NCBI GenBank assembly: GCA_902493985.1
Contig: CABURR010000063.1
Span: forward strand, 1 to 11,301
Direction: 5' to 3'
DNA from: an uncultured Collinsella sp.
GTDB taxonomy: Bacteria > Actinomycetota > Coriobacteriia > Coriobacteriales > Coriobacteriaceae
Length of the DNA stretch: 11,301 nucleotides
The notes under the pieces are model-generated. The model was not told the origin of the DNA. It worked only from the letters and a program-made list of their open reading frames with translations, and did not search any database. Each line of letters begins with the position of its first letter. Position 1 is the first letter of the stretch. Positions 6,282 through 11,301 of the stretch are shown one piece after another. The position numbers were made by a program, and so were the translations under genes.

Positions 6282-6662
6282 CTACCGGCAGTCGGGGCAG
6301 AGACCCTCGAAGATGGTGTAGTGCGACGTGACGTGCCAGCCGATTTGCTCGGACGCCTTGGCGTCGAGCTGGGCATCGAAGGGGAGCGGTACGTCGATGA
6401 CGCGGCTGCACGAGGTGCAGATGATATGCGCATGCGGCTCGATCGTGCGATCGAAGCGGCTGCCGCCCGGCGTCTTGATGGAGAGGATTTCGCCTGCGTC
6501 GGCCAAGAGATTGAGATTGCGGTAGACCGTACCGCGGCTGATTTTGTCATCCTGCGCGCGCACGACGTTGTAGATTTCGTCGGCGGTGGGATGGTTATAG
6601 CTTTGGCGCACGGCGTCAAGAACTAGCTTTCGCTGCCTGGTATTCCTTCTTTGCACCGCCAT
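6282..6662 (-). CDS. Fur-family transcriptional regulator, PerR-like
   Basis: This is a metal-dependent DNA-binding repressor of the Fur/PerR family, 126 residues. The winged helix is at about residues 10-70 (HPTADEIYNVV, recognition helix SRGTVYRNLNLL). The C-terminal dimerisation domain carries two CxxC pairs, C82/C85 and C122/C125, expected to hold structural zinc. The regulatory-site residues H24, D71, H77, H79 and D90 match B. subtilis PerR His37, Asp85, His91, His93 and Asp104. The last four have identical spacing to PerR, and Asp rather than Glu at the final position favours a peroxide sensor over an iron sensor; this subfamily call is inference. The ATG follows GAGG-rich sequence. The gene lies 61 nt downstream of acylphosphatase and has its own candidate promoter and operator in that gap. 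Fur, Zur or Nur remain alternatives. Confidence 0.92.
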   Translation of the reverse strand: MAVQRRNTRQRKLVLDAVRQSYNHPTADEIYNVVRAQDDKISRGTVYRNLNLLADAGEILSIKTPGGSRFDRTIEPHAHIICTSCSRVIDVPLPFDAQLDAKASEQIGWHVTSHYTIFEGLCPDCR

Positions 6663-6695
6663 GCGCCTCGCCTCTTTTCTATTAACGGTCGTAGG

Positions 6696-6727
6696 TAAAT
6701 GATACCGTATTTAGCACACAATACTAA
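6696..6727 (-). promoter_or_regulatory. Candidate promoter and palindromic operator of the Fur/PerR-like gene
   Basis: Reading the minus strand, TTAGTA (6727-6722) and TATCAT (6704-6699) are separated by exactly 17 bp; the -10 is good and the -35 is weak. Overlapping the -10 is TAAAT-N8-ATTTA (6696-6713), a perfect 5-bp-arm palindrome in an AT-rich patch of an otherwise GC-rich region. That is the size and composition expected of a Fur/PerR box. The -35 overlaps the acylphosphatase stop codon. Confidence 0.4.
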
Positions 6728-7134
6728 TAATGAGGACTGAAACCGTCTTCATTGGCAAGTGGGGCTCGGGCCTGGGCGTCTACGAGGCGAAAACGCGTTC
6801 CCATGCGCTCGTAGGAGGCATGAAGCGCCTCGAGATGAGATAGGACGTTTGCCGGAGCTCCCTGTATCTCCATCTCGACTGAGCCGTCTTCCATGTTACG
6901 CACCCAGCCGGTGAGTGCGCGTGCCTGTGCGAGGTTGGTGTTGGTAAAGCGAAAACCAACGCCTTGGACTTGCCCCGCCCAGCGCAGGAAATAGCGCAGG
7001 GGAGTGTCTTGAGTGGCCTCGTCGCTTGCGAGTACGGTAAGCCTGCGGCGCAGCTCGAGCTCGACGTTTGATGGTTTTTGAGGCTCTCGACTGCCGCCGG
7101 TGACGCTGGAGAAGAACGTATCGAAGAGGCCCAT
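6724..7134 (-). CDS. Acylphosphatase with N-terminal extension
   Basis: This is an acylphosphatase-fold protein that hydrolyses carboxyl-phosphate bonds. The core domain at about residues 47-125 contains WAGQVQGVGFRF, with the phosphate-binding catalytic R62, and GWVRNMEDGSVEMEIQG, with catalytic N80. The domain is of standard size (about 90 residues). Ahead of it are some 46 extra residues, MGLFDTFFSSVTGG followed by a charged stretch, of unknown role; the opening is hydrophobic but too short for a membrane anchor. The ATG lies 2 nt after the stop of the oxidoreductase, so the pair is probably translationally coupled. A longer frame reaching back to 7269 only reads antisense-frame sequence inside the oxidoreductase and is rejected. 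The biological substrate is unclear, as for most bacterial acylphosphatases. Confidence 0.88.
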   Translation of the reverse strand: MGLFDTFFSSVTGGSREPQKPSNVELELRRRLTVLASDEATQDTPLRYFLRWAGQVQGVGFRFTNTNLAQARALTGWVRNMEDGSVEMEIQGAPANVLSHLEALHASYERMGTRFRLVDAQARAPLANEDGFSPHY

Positions 7135-7136
7135 CG

Positions 7137-8243
7137 CTATGCCTGCTTGCCTGCGTCGGCCGGGAAGGTTATGCCGGCCTGCTGGCGCACGGCATCCATG
7201 ATGCGCAGTGAGACGAGCGTGACATCGCGGTAGTGGCCAAGCTCGTGACGTCCTGCCGGGGTCTCCCAAATCTCTTCCTTAACGTTATCGATGCCGTCGA
7301 TGGCGGTGATAAAGTCTGTGAGTTCGTATTCCATAGTGTTGCTCGATTTGGGCAGGTCGAGCACGCGGCCGTTGTCGCCCTGTTCGCGCGGTGCCTCGGT
7401 CGCCGAGCCGCGTACGACATCGCCGCGATAGTCGATGCGGACGTTGCGGGGCGTGGACAGATGGTCGATCTGGATAGTGCCACGCTCGCCTTCGATCTGC
7501 GAGGGCAGCAGGTCATTCGTAATTTTGGAGTGCGCGAGCTCGACGGAGATGCGGCCTCCGCCGTAGCTGGCGAGGATGGAACCGCAGCCGTCGATGGGGC
7601 CGTGCGTGAGCTGTCGCGTGGTGGGGTCGAGCAGAGTAGTCATGCTCGTAAGGCCGGAGGGCATGCCGAAAATCTCGACCATGGGCTCGACGGCGTAGAC
7701 GCCAATGTCCATGAGGGAACCCGATGCCATATTGCAGTCGAAGATATTGGTGGCGCGTCCCGCGAGAATCTCGTTGTAGCGCGAGGAATACTTGCCAAAG
7801 CGCAATGAGGCGCGGCGGATGGGGGCGATCTCGCCCAGGGCGTCCTCGATGGCGTGGAAGGCGGGATCGTGGAGGGGACGCATGGCCTCGAGAGCCACGA
7901 CACCTGCTGCCTCGGCAGCGCGGAAGACTTCCAGCGCCTGCGCTTCGGTGGCGCAGAAGGGTTTCTCGACGATGACGTGCTTGCCACCGGCGATGCAGGC
8001 AAGGGCCTGCTCGTAGTGAAGTGCGTTAGGGCTGCCGATATAGACGGCGTCGACGTCGGCAGCTGCCGCGAGCTCATCGAGTGAAGTAAAGTTTCGCTCG
8101 CCACCGCGCTCGGCGGTAAAGGCAGCACCGCGATTGGCATCGCGCGAGAGCGTGCCCACAAACGCGGCTTGGCCGTTGGCGTTGACGACCTGGATAAAGT
8201 CGTCGGTAATCATGGATGTGCCGATGGTCGCTATGCGCAGCAT
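7137..8243 (-). CDS. Gfo/Idh/MocA-family NAD(P)-dependent oxidoreductase
   Basis: This is a 368-residue oxidoreductase of the glucose-fructose oxidoreductase / inositol dehydrogenase / MocA family, which oxidises or reduces sugars, inositols and related polyols. The N-terminal Rossmann domain (about 1-120) has the nucleotide-binding strand MLRIATIGTS, the SPNALHYEQA loop and the signature EKP at residues 93-95. The C-terminal alpha/beta domain has GSLMDIGVYAVEP (176-187), where D179 and Y183 sit at the usual substrate-site positions. The start is the ATG at 8243, with AGGGGGA 3-4 nt upstream. The same frame runs open for 82 further codons upstream, but these have no homologous character and cross the intergenic region and the RNase HI 3' end. 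The gene follows RNase HI by 73 nt and is coupled to acylphosphatase. The substrate is not predictable from the sequence. Confidence 0.92.
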   Translation of the reverse strand: MLRIATIGTSMITDDFIQVVNANGQAAFVGTLSRDANRGAAFTAERGGERNFTSLDELAAAADVDAVYIGSPNALHYEQALACIAGGKHVIVEKPFCATEAQALEVFRAAEAAGVVALEAMRPLHDPAFHAIEDALGEIAPIRRASLRFGKYSSRYNEILAGRATNIFDCNMASGSLMDIGVYAVEPMVEIFGMPSGLTSMTTLLDPTTRQLTHGPIDGCGSILASYGGGRISVELAHSKITNDLLPSQIEGERGTIQIDHLSTPRNVRIDYRGDVVRGSATEAPREQGDNGRVLDLPKSSNTMEYELTDFITAIDGIDNVKEEIWETPAGRHELGHYRDVTLVSLRIMDAVRQQAGITFPADAGKQA

Positions 8244-8316
8244 ACGTCCCCCTTGCGTTGTTTGGTCTACAGGATGAGTGTAGCGCGTGGGGATATAAAG
8301 CTGCGCGAAAACGCTA

Positions 8317-8802
8317 TTACAGGTCGCTCTCGTTAAAGCCGGTGTCGATATCGAGGTTGGATCCGTCGGCCGCCGTGGTGGCGAGCTCATCGCAGCGCTC
8401 GTTGAGCTCGTGGCCGGCGTGGCCCTTAACCCAGATGAACTCCACCTTATGCTTGCTCTTTGCGGCAAGCAGGCGCTCCCACAGGTCACGGTTCTTAACG
8501 GGCTGCTTGTTGGCAGTTTTCCACCCGCGCTTTTTCCAGCCGTCGATCCAGTGTTTATTGAAAGCGTTGACGACGTACTGCGAATCGGAATGGACCTCGA
8601 CCTCGCAGGGGCGGTTGAGCGCCTCGAGCGCCACGATGACCGCCATGAGTTCCATGCGGTTGTTGGTGGTCTTGGCGTAGCCGCGTGAAAGCTCGGAGGT
8701 GAAGGTCTTGCCGGCGGGGTTGGTGTATTTGAGTACGGCGCCGTAGCCGCCGCGTCCCGGATTTGATCGGGCCGAGCCGTCGGTATAGATGATGACCTTC
8801 AC
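8317..8802 (-). CDS. rnhA: Ribonuclease HI
   Basis: This enzyme cleaves the RNA strand of RNA-DNA hybrids during replication and R-loop removal. The catalytic set is complete in the 161-residue protein: D8 (YTDGSAR), E51 (NNRMELMA), D73 (HSDSQYV), H128 (KGHAGHELNERCDEL) and D138, with spacings close to E. coli Asp10/Glu48/Asp70/His124/Asp134. The basic handle region WIDGWKKRGWKTANKQPVKN is present at about 85-104, as in E. coli-type enzymes. A short acidic tail (DIDTGFNESDL) ends the protein. I chose the GTG at 8802 because AAAGGAAG lies just before it and the product begins MKVIIYTDGS. An ATG at 8853 would add 17 residues but overlaps a TACAAT box (8846-8841) that may be this gene's -10. Confidence 0.96.
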   Translation of the reverse strand: MKVIIYTDGSARSNPGRGGYGAVLKYTNPAGKTFTSELSRGYAKTTNNRMELMAVIVALEALNRPCEVEVHSDSQYVVNAFNKHWIDGWKKRGWKTANKQPVKNRDLWERLLAAKSKHKVEFIWVKGHAGHELNERCDELATTAADGSNLDIDTGFNESDL

Positions 8803-8901
8803 GGGCTTCCTTTCGTTGGGTACGTTTCGTGTGAGTGACCATTGTAGCGCCATGCCCGCCGGGGGCTAGCAATCTACGATTTCTACCCCGTCTTCCGACA
8901 G
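8803..8901 (-). promoter_or_regulatory. RNase HI upstream region with possible -10 box
   Basis: In this 99-bp gap after the LysR gene, the minus strand has TACAAT at 8846-8841, a good -10. The only TTG-type -35 (TTGCTA) is 20 bp upstream, so the promoter is tentative. A GC-rich palindromic stretch, GCCCGCCGGGGGC (8854-8866), could form a small hairpin after the LysR stop but has no U-tract. Confidence 0.3.
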
Positions 8902-9804
8902 CTAGTTGGCATGGATGATGCGGTTGAGCACGTCGAGGTATTGCTGCAAGAGGGGAGAGGGCTTGCGCTCGTCGTGCATGATATAGCCTACGTGCATCGT
9001 TGGGGCGTCTGCCAGGGGGATCGAGGCCATGCCCCACTGCATTTCGCTGGAGAGTACGCCGGTCGACAACGCATAGCCGTTCGAGGTGATAAGCAGGTTG
9101 GTGAGCGTCCCGCGGTCGGATACGCGGATATTGCGGTTGCAGGGAATATAGCTAAACGGTTCCTCGGCGTAATAGAAGGAGTTCGAGGTGCCTTGCTCAA
9201 AGCTGTAGCGCGTATAGGGCGTGAGGTCGGCAAGGGACAGCTGCGAGCGGCATGCGAGCGGGTGGCGTTCGCTGACGAACACGTGGACTTTCGCATCAAA
9301 GAGGGGATGAAAGCTCGCTCGGGCATCGGTAAAGGCCTTCTGCAAGACACGGGTATTAAAGTCGTCCAGATAGAGGATGCCGATGTCGCTGCGAAACGCG
9401 CGCACGTCGTCGATGATCTGCGCTGTGGTGGTCTCGCGCATGATGAACTCGAACTTGCTGTCGCGGCAGCGCTCGACCACGTTGACAAAGGCCTCGACCG
9501 AAAACGCGTAGTGTTGGGCCGAGATGGCAAGGCGGGCCTGAGGTGTACCGCCGTCCTCGTAGCGGGCCTCGAGCATGTCGGCCTGCTCTACGACCTGGCG
9601 TGCATAACCCAAAAGCTCGGTGCCGTCGTTGGTGAGTGCAACACCGCGGCTAGAGCGCGTAAAGATTTCGATATGAAGTTCCTGCTCTAGGCTTTTGACG
9701 GCATTGGAGATATTGGACTGTGCCGTATAGAGGCGCTGGGCTGCGGCGTTGATCGAACCGGACTCTGCAACGGCGATCAAAAAGCGAAGCTGTTGGAGGG
9801 TCAT
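8902..9804 (-). CDS. LysR-family transcriptional regulator, divergent from metY
   Basis: This is a 300-residue LysR-type regulator. The N-terminal winged helix-turn-helix covers residues 1-60 (LQQLRFLIAVAESGSINAAAQRL, then QSNISNAVKSLEQEL), followed by a linker helix. The effector-binding domain starts at about 90 (ARLAISAQHY) and has the SDIGILYLDD and VSERHPLACRSQLSLADL segments typical of the family. The ATG is preceded by AAAGGA 9 nt upstream. The gene is transcribed away from metY with 273 bp between the starts. In this family that arrangement usually means the regulator controls the divergent gene, so a role in sulfur or methionine regulation is inferred. An ATC-N9-GAT dyad in the gap fits. 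The inducer is unknown; O-acetylhomoserine or O-acetylserine would be plausible. Confidence 0.93.
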   Translation of the reverse strand: MTLQQLRFLIAVAESGSINAAAQRLYTAQSNISNAVKSLEQELHIEIFTRSSRGVALTNDGTELLGYARQVVEQADMLEARYEDGGTPQARLAISAQHYAFSVEAFVNVVERCRDSKFEFIMRETTTAQIIDDVRAFRSDIGILYLDDFNTRVLQKAFTDARASFHPLFDAKVHVFVSERHPLACRSQLSLADLTPYTRYSFEQGTSNSFYYAEEPFSYIPCNRNIRVSDRGTLTNLLITSNGYALSTGVLSSEMQWGMASIPLADAPTMHVGYIMHDERKPSPLLQQYLDVLNRIIHAN

Positions 9805-9826
9805 CGGCGCCCATCCTTTCGAGTGC

Positions 9827-9843
9827 TATCTACAAAACCGATA
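9827..9843. promoter_or_regulatory. Candidate LysR-type operator (TATC-N9-GATA)
   Basis: TATC (9827-9830) and GATA (9840-9843) form a dyad around 9 nt, containing the T-N11-A core and the ATC-N9-GAT form known from LysR-family sites such as NodD boxes. Its centre at 9835 is about 66 bp upstream of the expected metY transcription start, which is where LysR-type recognition sites usually lie. Only a single site is seen. Confidence 0.5.
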
Positions 9844-9865
9844 ACAGATTAGCGCTTTTAAGTGA

Positions 9866-9894
9866 TTGACCCGGGGAGACGATGCTCGTACTAT
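9866..9894 (+). promoter_or_regulatory. metY promoter
   Basis: TTGACC (9866-9871, five of six consensus bases) and TACTAT (9889-9894) are separated by exactly 17 bp, a near-ideal sigma70-type promoter. Transcription would start near 9901, giving a leader of about 177 nt before metY, which contains a small ORF and a long hairpin. Confidence 0.75.
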
Positions 9895-9950
9895 TCAAAA
9901 CACACAAAGGCGGTAGGTAATTAAGCCGACCACGGAACCGGGATGCGAAA

Positions 9951-10023
9951 GGAGGCCCGCATATGAATTGCTTACCAAGACGAATGCCGGGCTCCTGTTT
10001 GCGCCCGTTGGCGTGATCAGGAG
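9951..10023 (+). promoter_or_regulatory. Candidate attenuator: two mutually exclusive hairpins in the metY leader
   Basis: Hairpin A pairs 9992-10005 with 10010-10023: CTCCTG with CAGGAG, then one T-T mismatch, then TTGCGCC with GGCGTGA including two G-U pairs, closed by a CGTT loop. Alternative B pairs GGAG and CCCG (9951-9954 and 9956-9959, one bulged G at 9955) with CGGGCTCC (9988-9995). B uses the leader ribosome binding site and occupies part of A's left arm, so A and B cannot coexist. After A come 8 nt and then a tract of 25 pyrimidines in 30 nt (10031-10060). That is not a classical U-run, so A may be a weak intrinsic terminator or act with Rho. Confidence 0.5.
9963..10016 (+). CDS. 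Putative leader peptide upstream of metY (17 aa)
   Basis: This short ORF encodes MNCLPRRMPGSCLRPLA and stops at TGA (10014-10016). It has an excellent ribosome binding site, AAAGGAGG (9948-9955), 7 nt before the ATG, better than those of several real genes in the window. It lies entirely within the predicted metY leader transcript. Cysteine is the rare-residue enrichment: Cys3 and Cys12, two of 17. There are also three Arg, three Pro and three Leu, so the sensed amino acid is not certain. The Cys12 codon (9996-9998) falls in the left arm of the following hairpin. Cysteine-responsive leader ORFs are known in other Actinobacteria, but I do not recognise this peptide as one of those families. 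A leader-peptide function is inference from position and structure. Confidence 0.6.
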   Translation: MNCLPRRMPGSCLRPLA

Positions 10024-10077
10024 ACAGCGACTTATTTCTCTTACTCTTATTACTTTTGTTCGATCAAGGAGATCATC

Positions 10078-11301
10078 ATGAGCCAGTTTATCAACAACCC
10101 CGAGCACACCTTTGGTTTCGATACCCTGCAGCTGCACGTTGGCCAGGAGAGCGCCGATCCTGCATCCGACTCCCGCGCCGTGCCTATCTACCAGACCACG
10201 AGCTATGTGTTCCGCAACTCCCAGCACGCCGCCGACCGCTTTGGTCTTGCCGACGCCGGTAACATCTACGGCCGTCTGACCAACTCCACCCAGGGCGTCT
10301 TCGAGGACCGTATCGCCGCACTCGAGGGTGGCGTGGCGGGTCTCGCCGTCGCCTCCGGTGCTGCTGCCATCACCTATACCCTGCAGGCTCTTGCCCAGGC
10401 CGGTGACCACGTGGTGGCTCAGAAGACCATCTACGGTGGCTCCTACAACCTGCTGGAGCATACGCTCTCCCAGTTTGGCGTCGAGACCACGTTTGTCGAT
10501 GCCCATAACCTTGAAGAGGTTGAGGGTGCCATCAGGGACAACACCACGGTCATCTATCTCGAGACACTCGGCAACCCCAACTCCGACATCCCCAACATCG
10601 ACGCCATCTCCGAGATCGCCAAGAAGCACGGTCTGCCGGTTGTCGTCGATAACACCTTCGGCACCCCGTATCTGTTCCGTCCGCTGGAGCATGGTGCCAA
10701 CATCGTCGTCCACTCCGCAACCAAGTTCATCGGCGGCCACGGCACCTCGCTGGGCGGTGTGATCGTCGACGGCGGTAACTTCGATTGGAAGGCGAGCGGA
10801 AAGTACGCCCAGATCGCTGAGCCCAACCCCTCCTACCACGGTGTTTCGTTTGCCGAGGCTGCCGGTCCCGCCGCCTTCGCAACCTATGTCCGCGCTATCC
10901 TGCTGCGTGACGAGGGCGCCTGCATCAGCCCGTTCAACGCCTGGGTCCTGCTCCAGGGCACCGAGACCCTGTCGCTGCGCGTTGACCGTCATGTCGAGAA
11001 CACCAAGAAGGTCGTTGAGTTCCTGGCTGGTGACAGCCACGTCGCCAAGGTGAACCACCCGAGCCTGCCTGAGCACCCCGATCACGAGCTCTATCAGAAG
11101 TACTTCCCCCGTGGCGGTGCTTCGATCTTTACCTTTGAGATTAAGGGTGGCCAGGAGGCAGCTTGGAAGTTCATCGATCATCTGCAGGTGTTCTCGCTGC
11201 TCGCCAACGTGGCCGACGTCAAGTCGCTCGTCGTGCACCCGGCTACCACCACGCACTCCCAGCTCTCTGCCGAGGAGCTCGCCGAGCAGAACATCACGCC
11301 C
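10078..11301 (+). CDS. metY: O-acetylhomoserine sulfhydrylase (aminocarboxypropyltransferase), 3' end cut by window
   Basis: This PLP-dependent enzyme makes homocysteine from O-acetylhomoserine and sulfide (direct sulfhydrylation) in methionine synthesis; some members also act on O-acetylserine. The frame is open for 408 codons to the window end; homologues are about 425-430 residues, so some 20 residues are missing. Family features: FDTLQLHVGQ start, PIYQTTSYVF, the PLP-phosphate-binding YGRLTN (64-69), D191 in VVVDNTFGTPYL, and the PLP-binding lysine K216 in VHSATKFIGGHG. The MetY-type block GACISPFNAWVLLQGTETLSLR and SLVVHPATTTHSQL near the end separate it from cystathionine synthases. The ATG has AAGGAG 6 nt upstream. 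Codon use is strongly biased to C-ending codons, as in a highly expressed gene. The divergent LysR gene and the leader ORF suggest sulfur-dependent control. Confidence 0.96.
   Translation, partial: MSQFINNPEHTFGFDTLQLHVGQESADPASDSRAVPIYQTTSYVFRNSQHAADRFGLADAGNIYGRLTNSTQGVFEDRIAALEGGVAGLAVASGAAAITYTLQALAQAGDHVVAQKTIYGGSYNLLEHTLSQFGVETTFVDAHNLEEVEGAIRDNTTVIYLETLGNPNSDIPNIDAISEIAKKHGLPVVVDNTFGTPYLFRPLEHGANIVVHSATKFIGGHGTSLGGVIVDGGNFDWKASGKYAQIAEPNPSYHGVSFAEAAGPAAFATYVRAILLRDEGACISPFNAWVLLQGTETLSLRVDRHVENTKKVVEFLAGDSHVAKVNHPSLPEHPDHELYQKYFPRGGASIFTFEIKGGQEAAWKFIDHLQVFSLLANVADVKSLVVHPATTTHSQLSAEELAEQNITP

Noticed and set aside
6216..6626. Plus-strand open frame starting inside the inverted repeat and running antisense to the Fur-family gene
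   Set aside because: The Fur-family reading has both CxxC pairs and a full metal site; the plus-strand product resembles nothing and lacks a ribosome binding site.
7135..7269. 45-codon upstream extension of the acylphosphatase frame
   Set aside because: It lies wholly inside the oxidoreductase gene in another frame, and is Arg/Pro-rich as such shadows are; the ATG at 7134 right after the oxidoreductase stop is a normal coupled start.
8244..8489. 82-codon upstream extension of the oxidoreductase frame
   Set aside because: The true start at 8243 has an AGGGGGA site and begins the Rossmann strand MLRIATIG; the extension runs back across the intergenic gap and the 3' end of RNase HI.
9901..10077. 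SAM or SAH riboswitch before metY
   Set aside because: I looked for the conserved cores of the SAM-I and SAH riboswitch classes and did not recognise them; the leader ORF with hairpins explains the region better, though a covariance-model search would be decisive.
9895..11256. Long open frame of 453 codons on the minus strand opposite metY
   Set aside because: It is the antisense shadow of metY, whose C-ending codon bias removes stops on the other strand. The product is low-complexity with no recognisable domain, and metY has complete PLP-enzyme motifs.

Overview
The window is GC-rich, densely coded bacterial chromosome with strong Shine-Dalgarno sequences, frequent TTG/GTG starts and the codon bias of a high-GC Actinomycetota. 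The gene set (anaerobic NrdG activase, SlyD-like FKBP, PerR/Fur-like regulator, LysR divergent from an O-acetylhomoserine sulfhydrylase) and protein style suggest an anaerobic gut Coriobacteriia, probably Collinsella or a close relative. That assignment is inference; there is no rRNA or marker gene here. I see no mobile element, phage gene, CRISPR array or tRNA. Most of the window looks like core chromosome.

Layout. (1) 4-2323, plus strand: nrdG (activase of the anaerobic ribonucleotide reductase), then a tight folate-pterin group of folE, an HD-domain hydrolase and folB. (2) 2330-4194, minus strand: an M19 membrane-dipeptidase-family enzyme followed by a YgjP/DUF45-type metallopeptidase, with a 12-bp perfect inverted repeat between them. 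(3) 4315-5325, plus strand: a SlyD-like FKBP prolyl isomerase and, 3 nt later, a UreE-like nickel-chaperone homologue, closed by a strong hairpin terminator. (4) 5407-6204, plus strand: a Cof-type HAD phosphatase, convergent with the next block across a 65-bp inverted-repeat element. (5) 6282-9804, minus strand, in transcription order: LysR regulator, RNase HI, Gfo/Idh/MocA oxidoreductase, acylphosphatase with an N-terminal extension, and a PerR/Fur-type regulator with its own candidate promoter and palindromic operator. (6) 9805-11301, plus strand: a regulatory region and metY, which runs off the window end.

The most interesting stretch is the metY leader. A near-consensus promoter (TTGACC-N17-TACTAT) has a LysR-type ATC-N9-GAT dyad centred about 66 bp upstream of the expected start of transcription. 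The predicted 5' leader is about 177 nt. It contains a 17-codon ORF with an excellent ribosome binding site and two Cys codons. The second Cys codon lies in the left arm of a long hairpin that ends just after the ORF stop, and that arm can pair instead with the leader ribosome-binding region. This resembles a translation-controlled attenuator for sulfur-amino-acid synthesis.

Two other points stand out. The HD hydrolase between folE and folB is a candidate for the dephosphorylation step between those two enzymes. The FKBP-UreE pair looks like a nickel or metallocentre assembly module without urease genes nearby.
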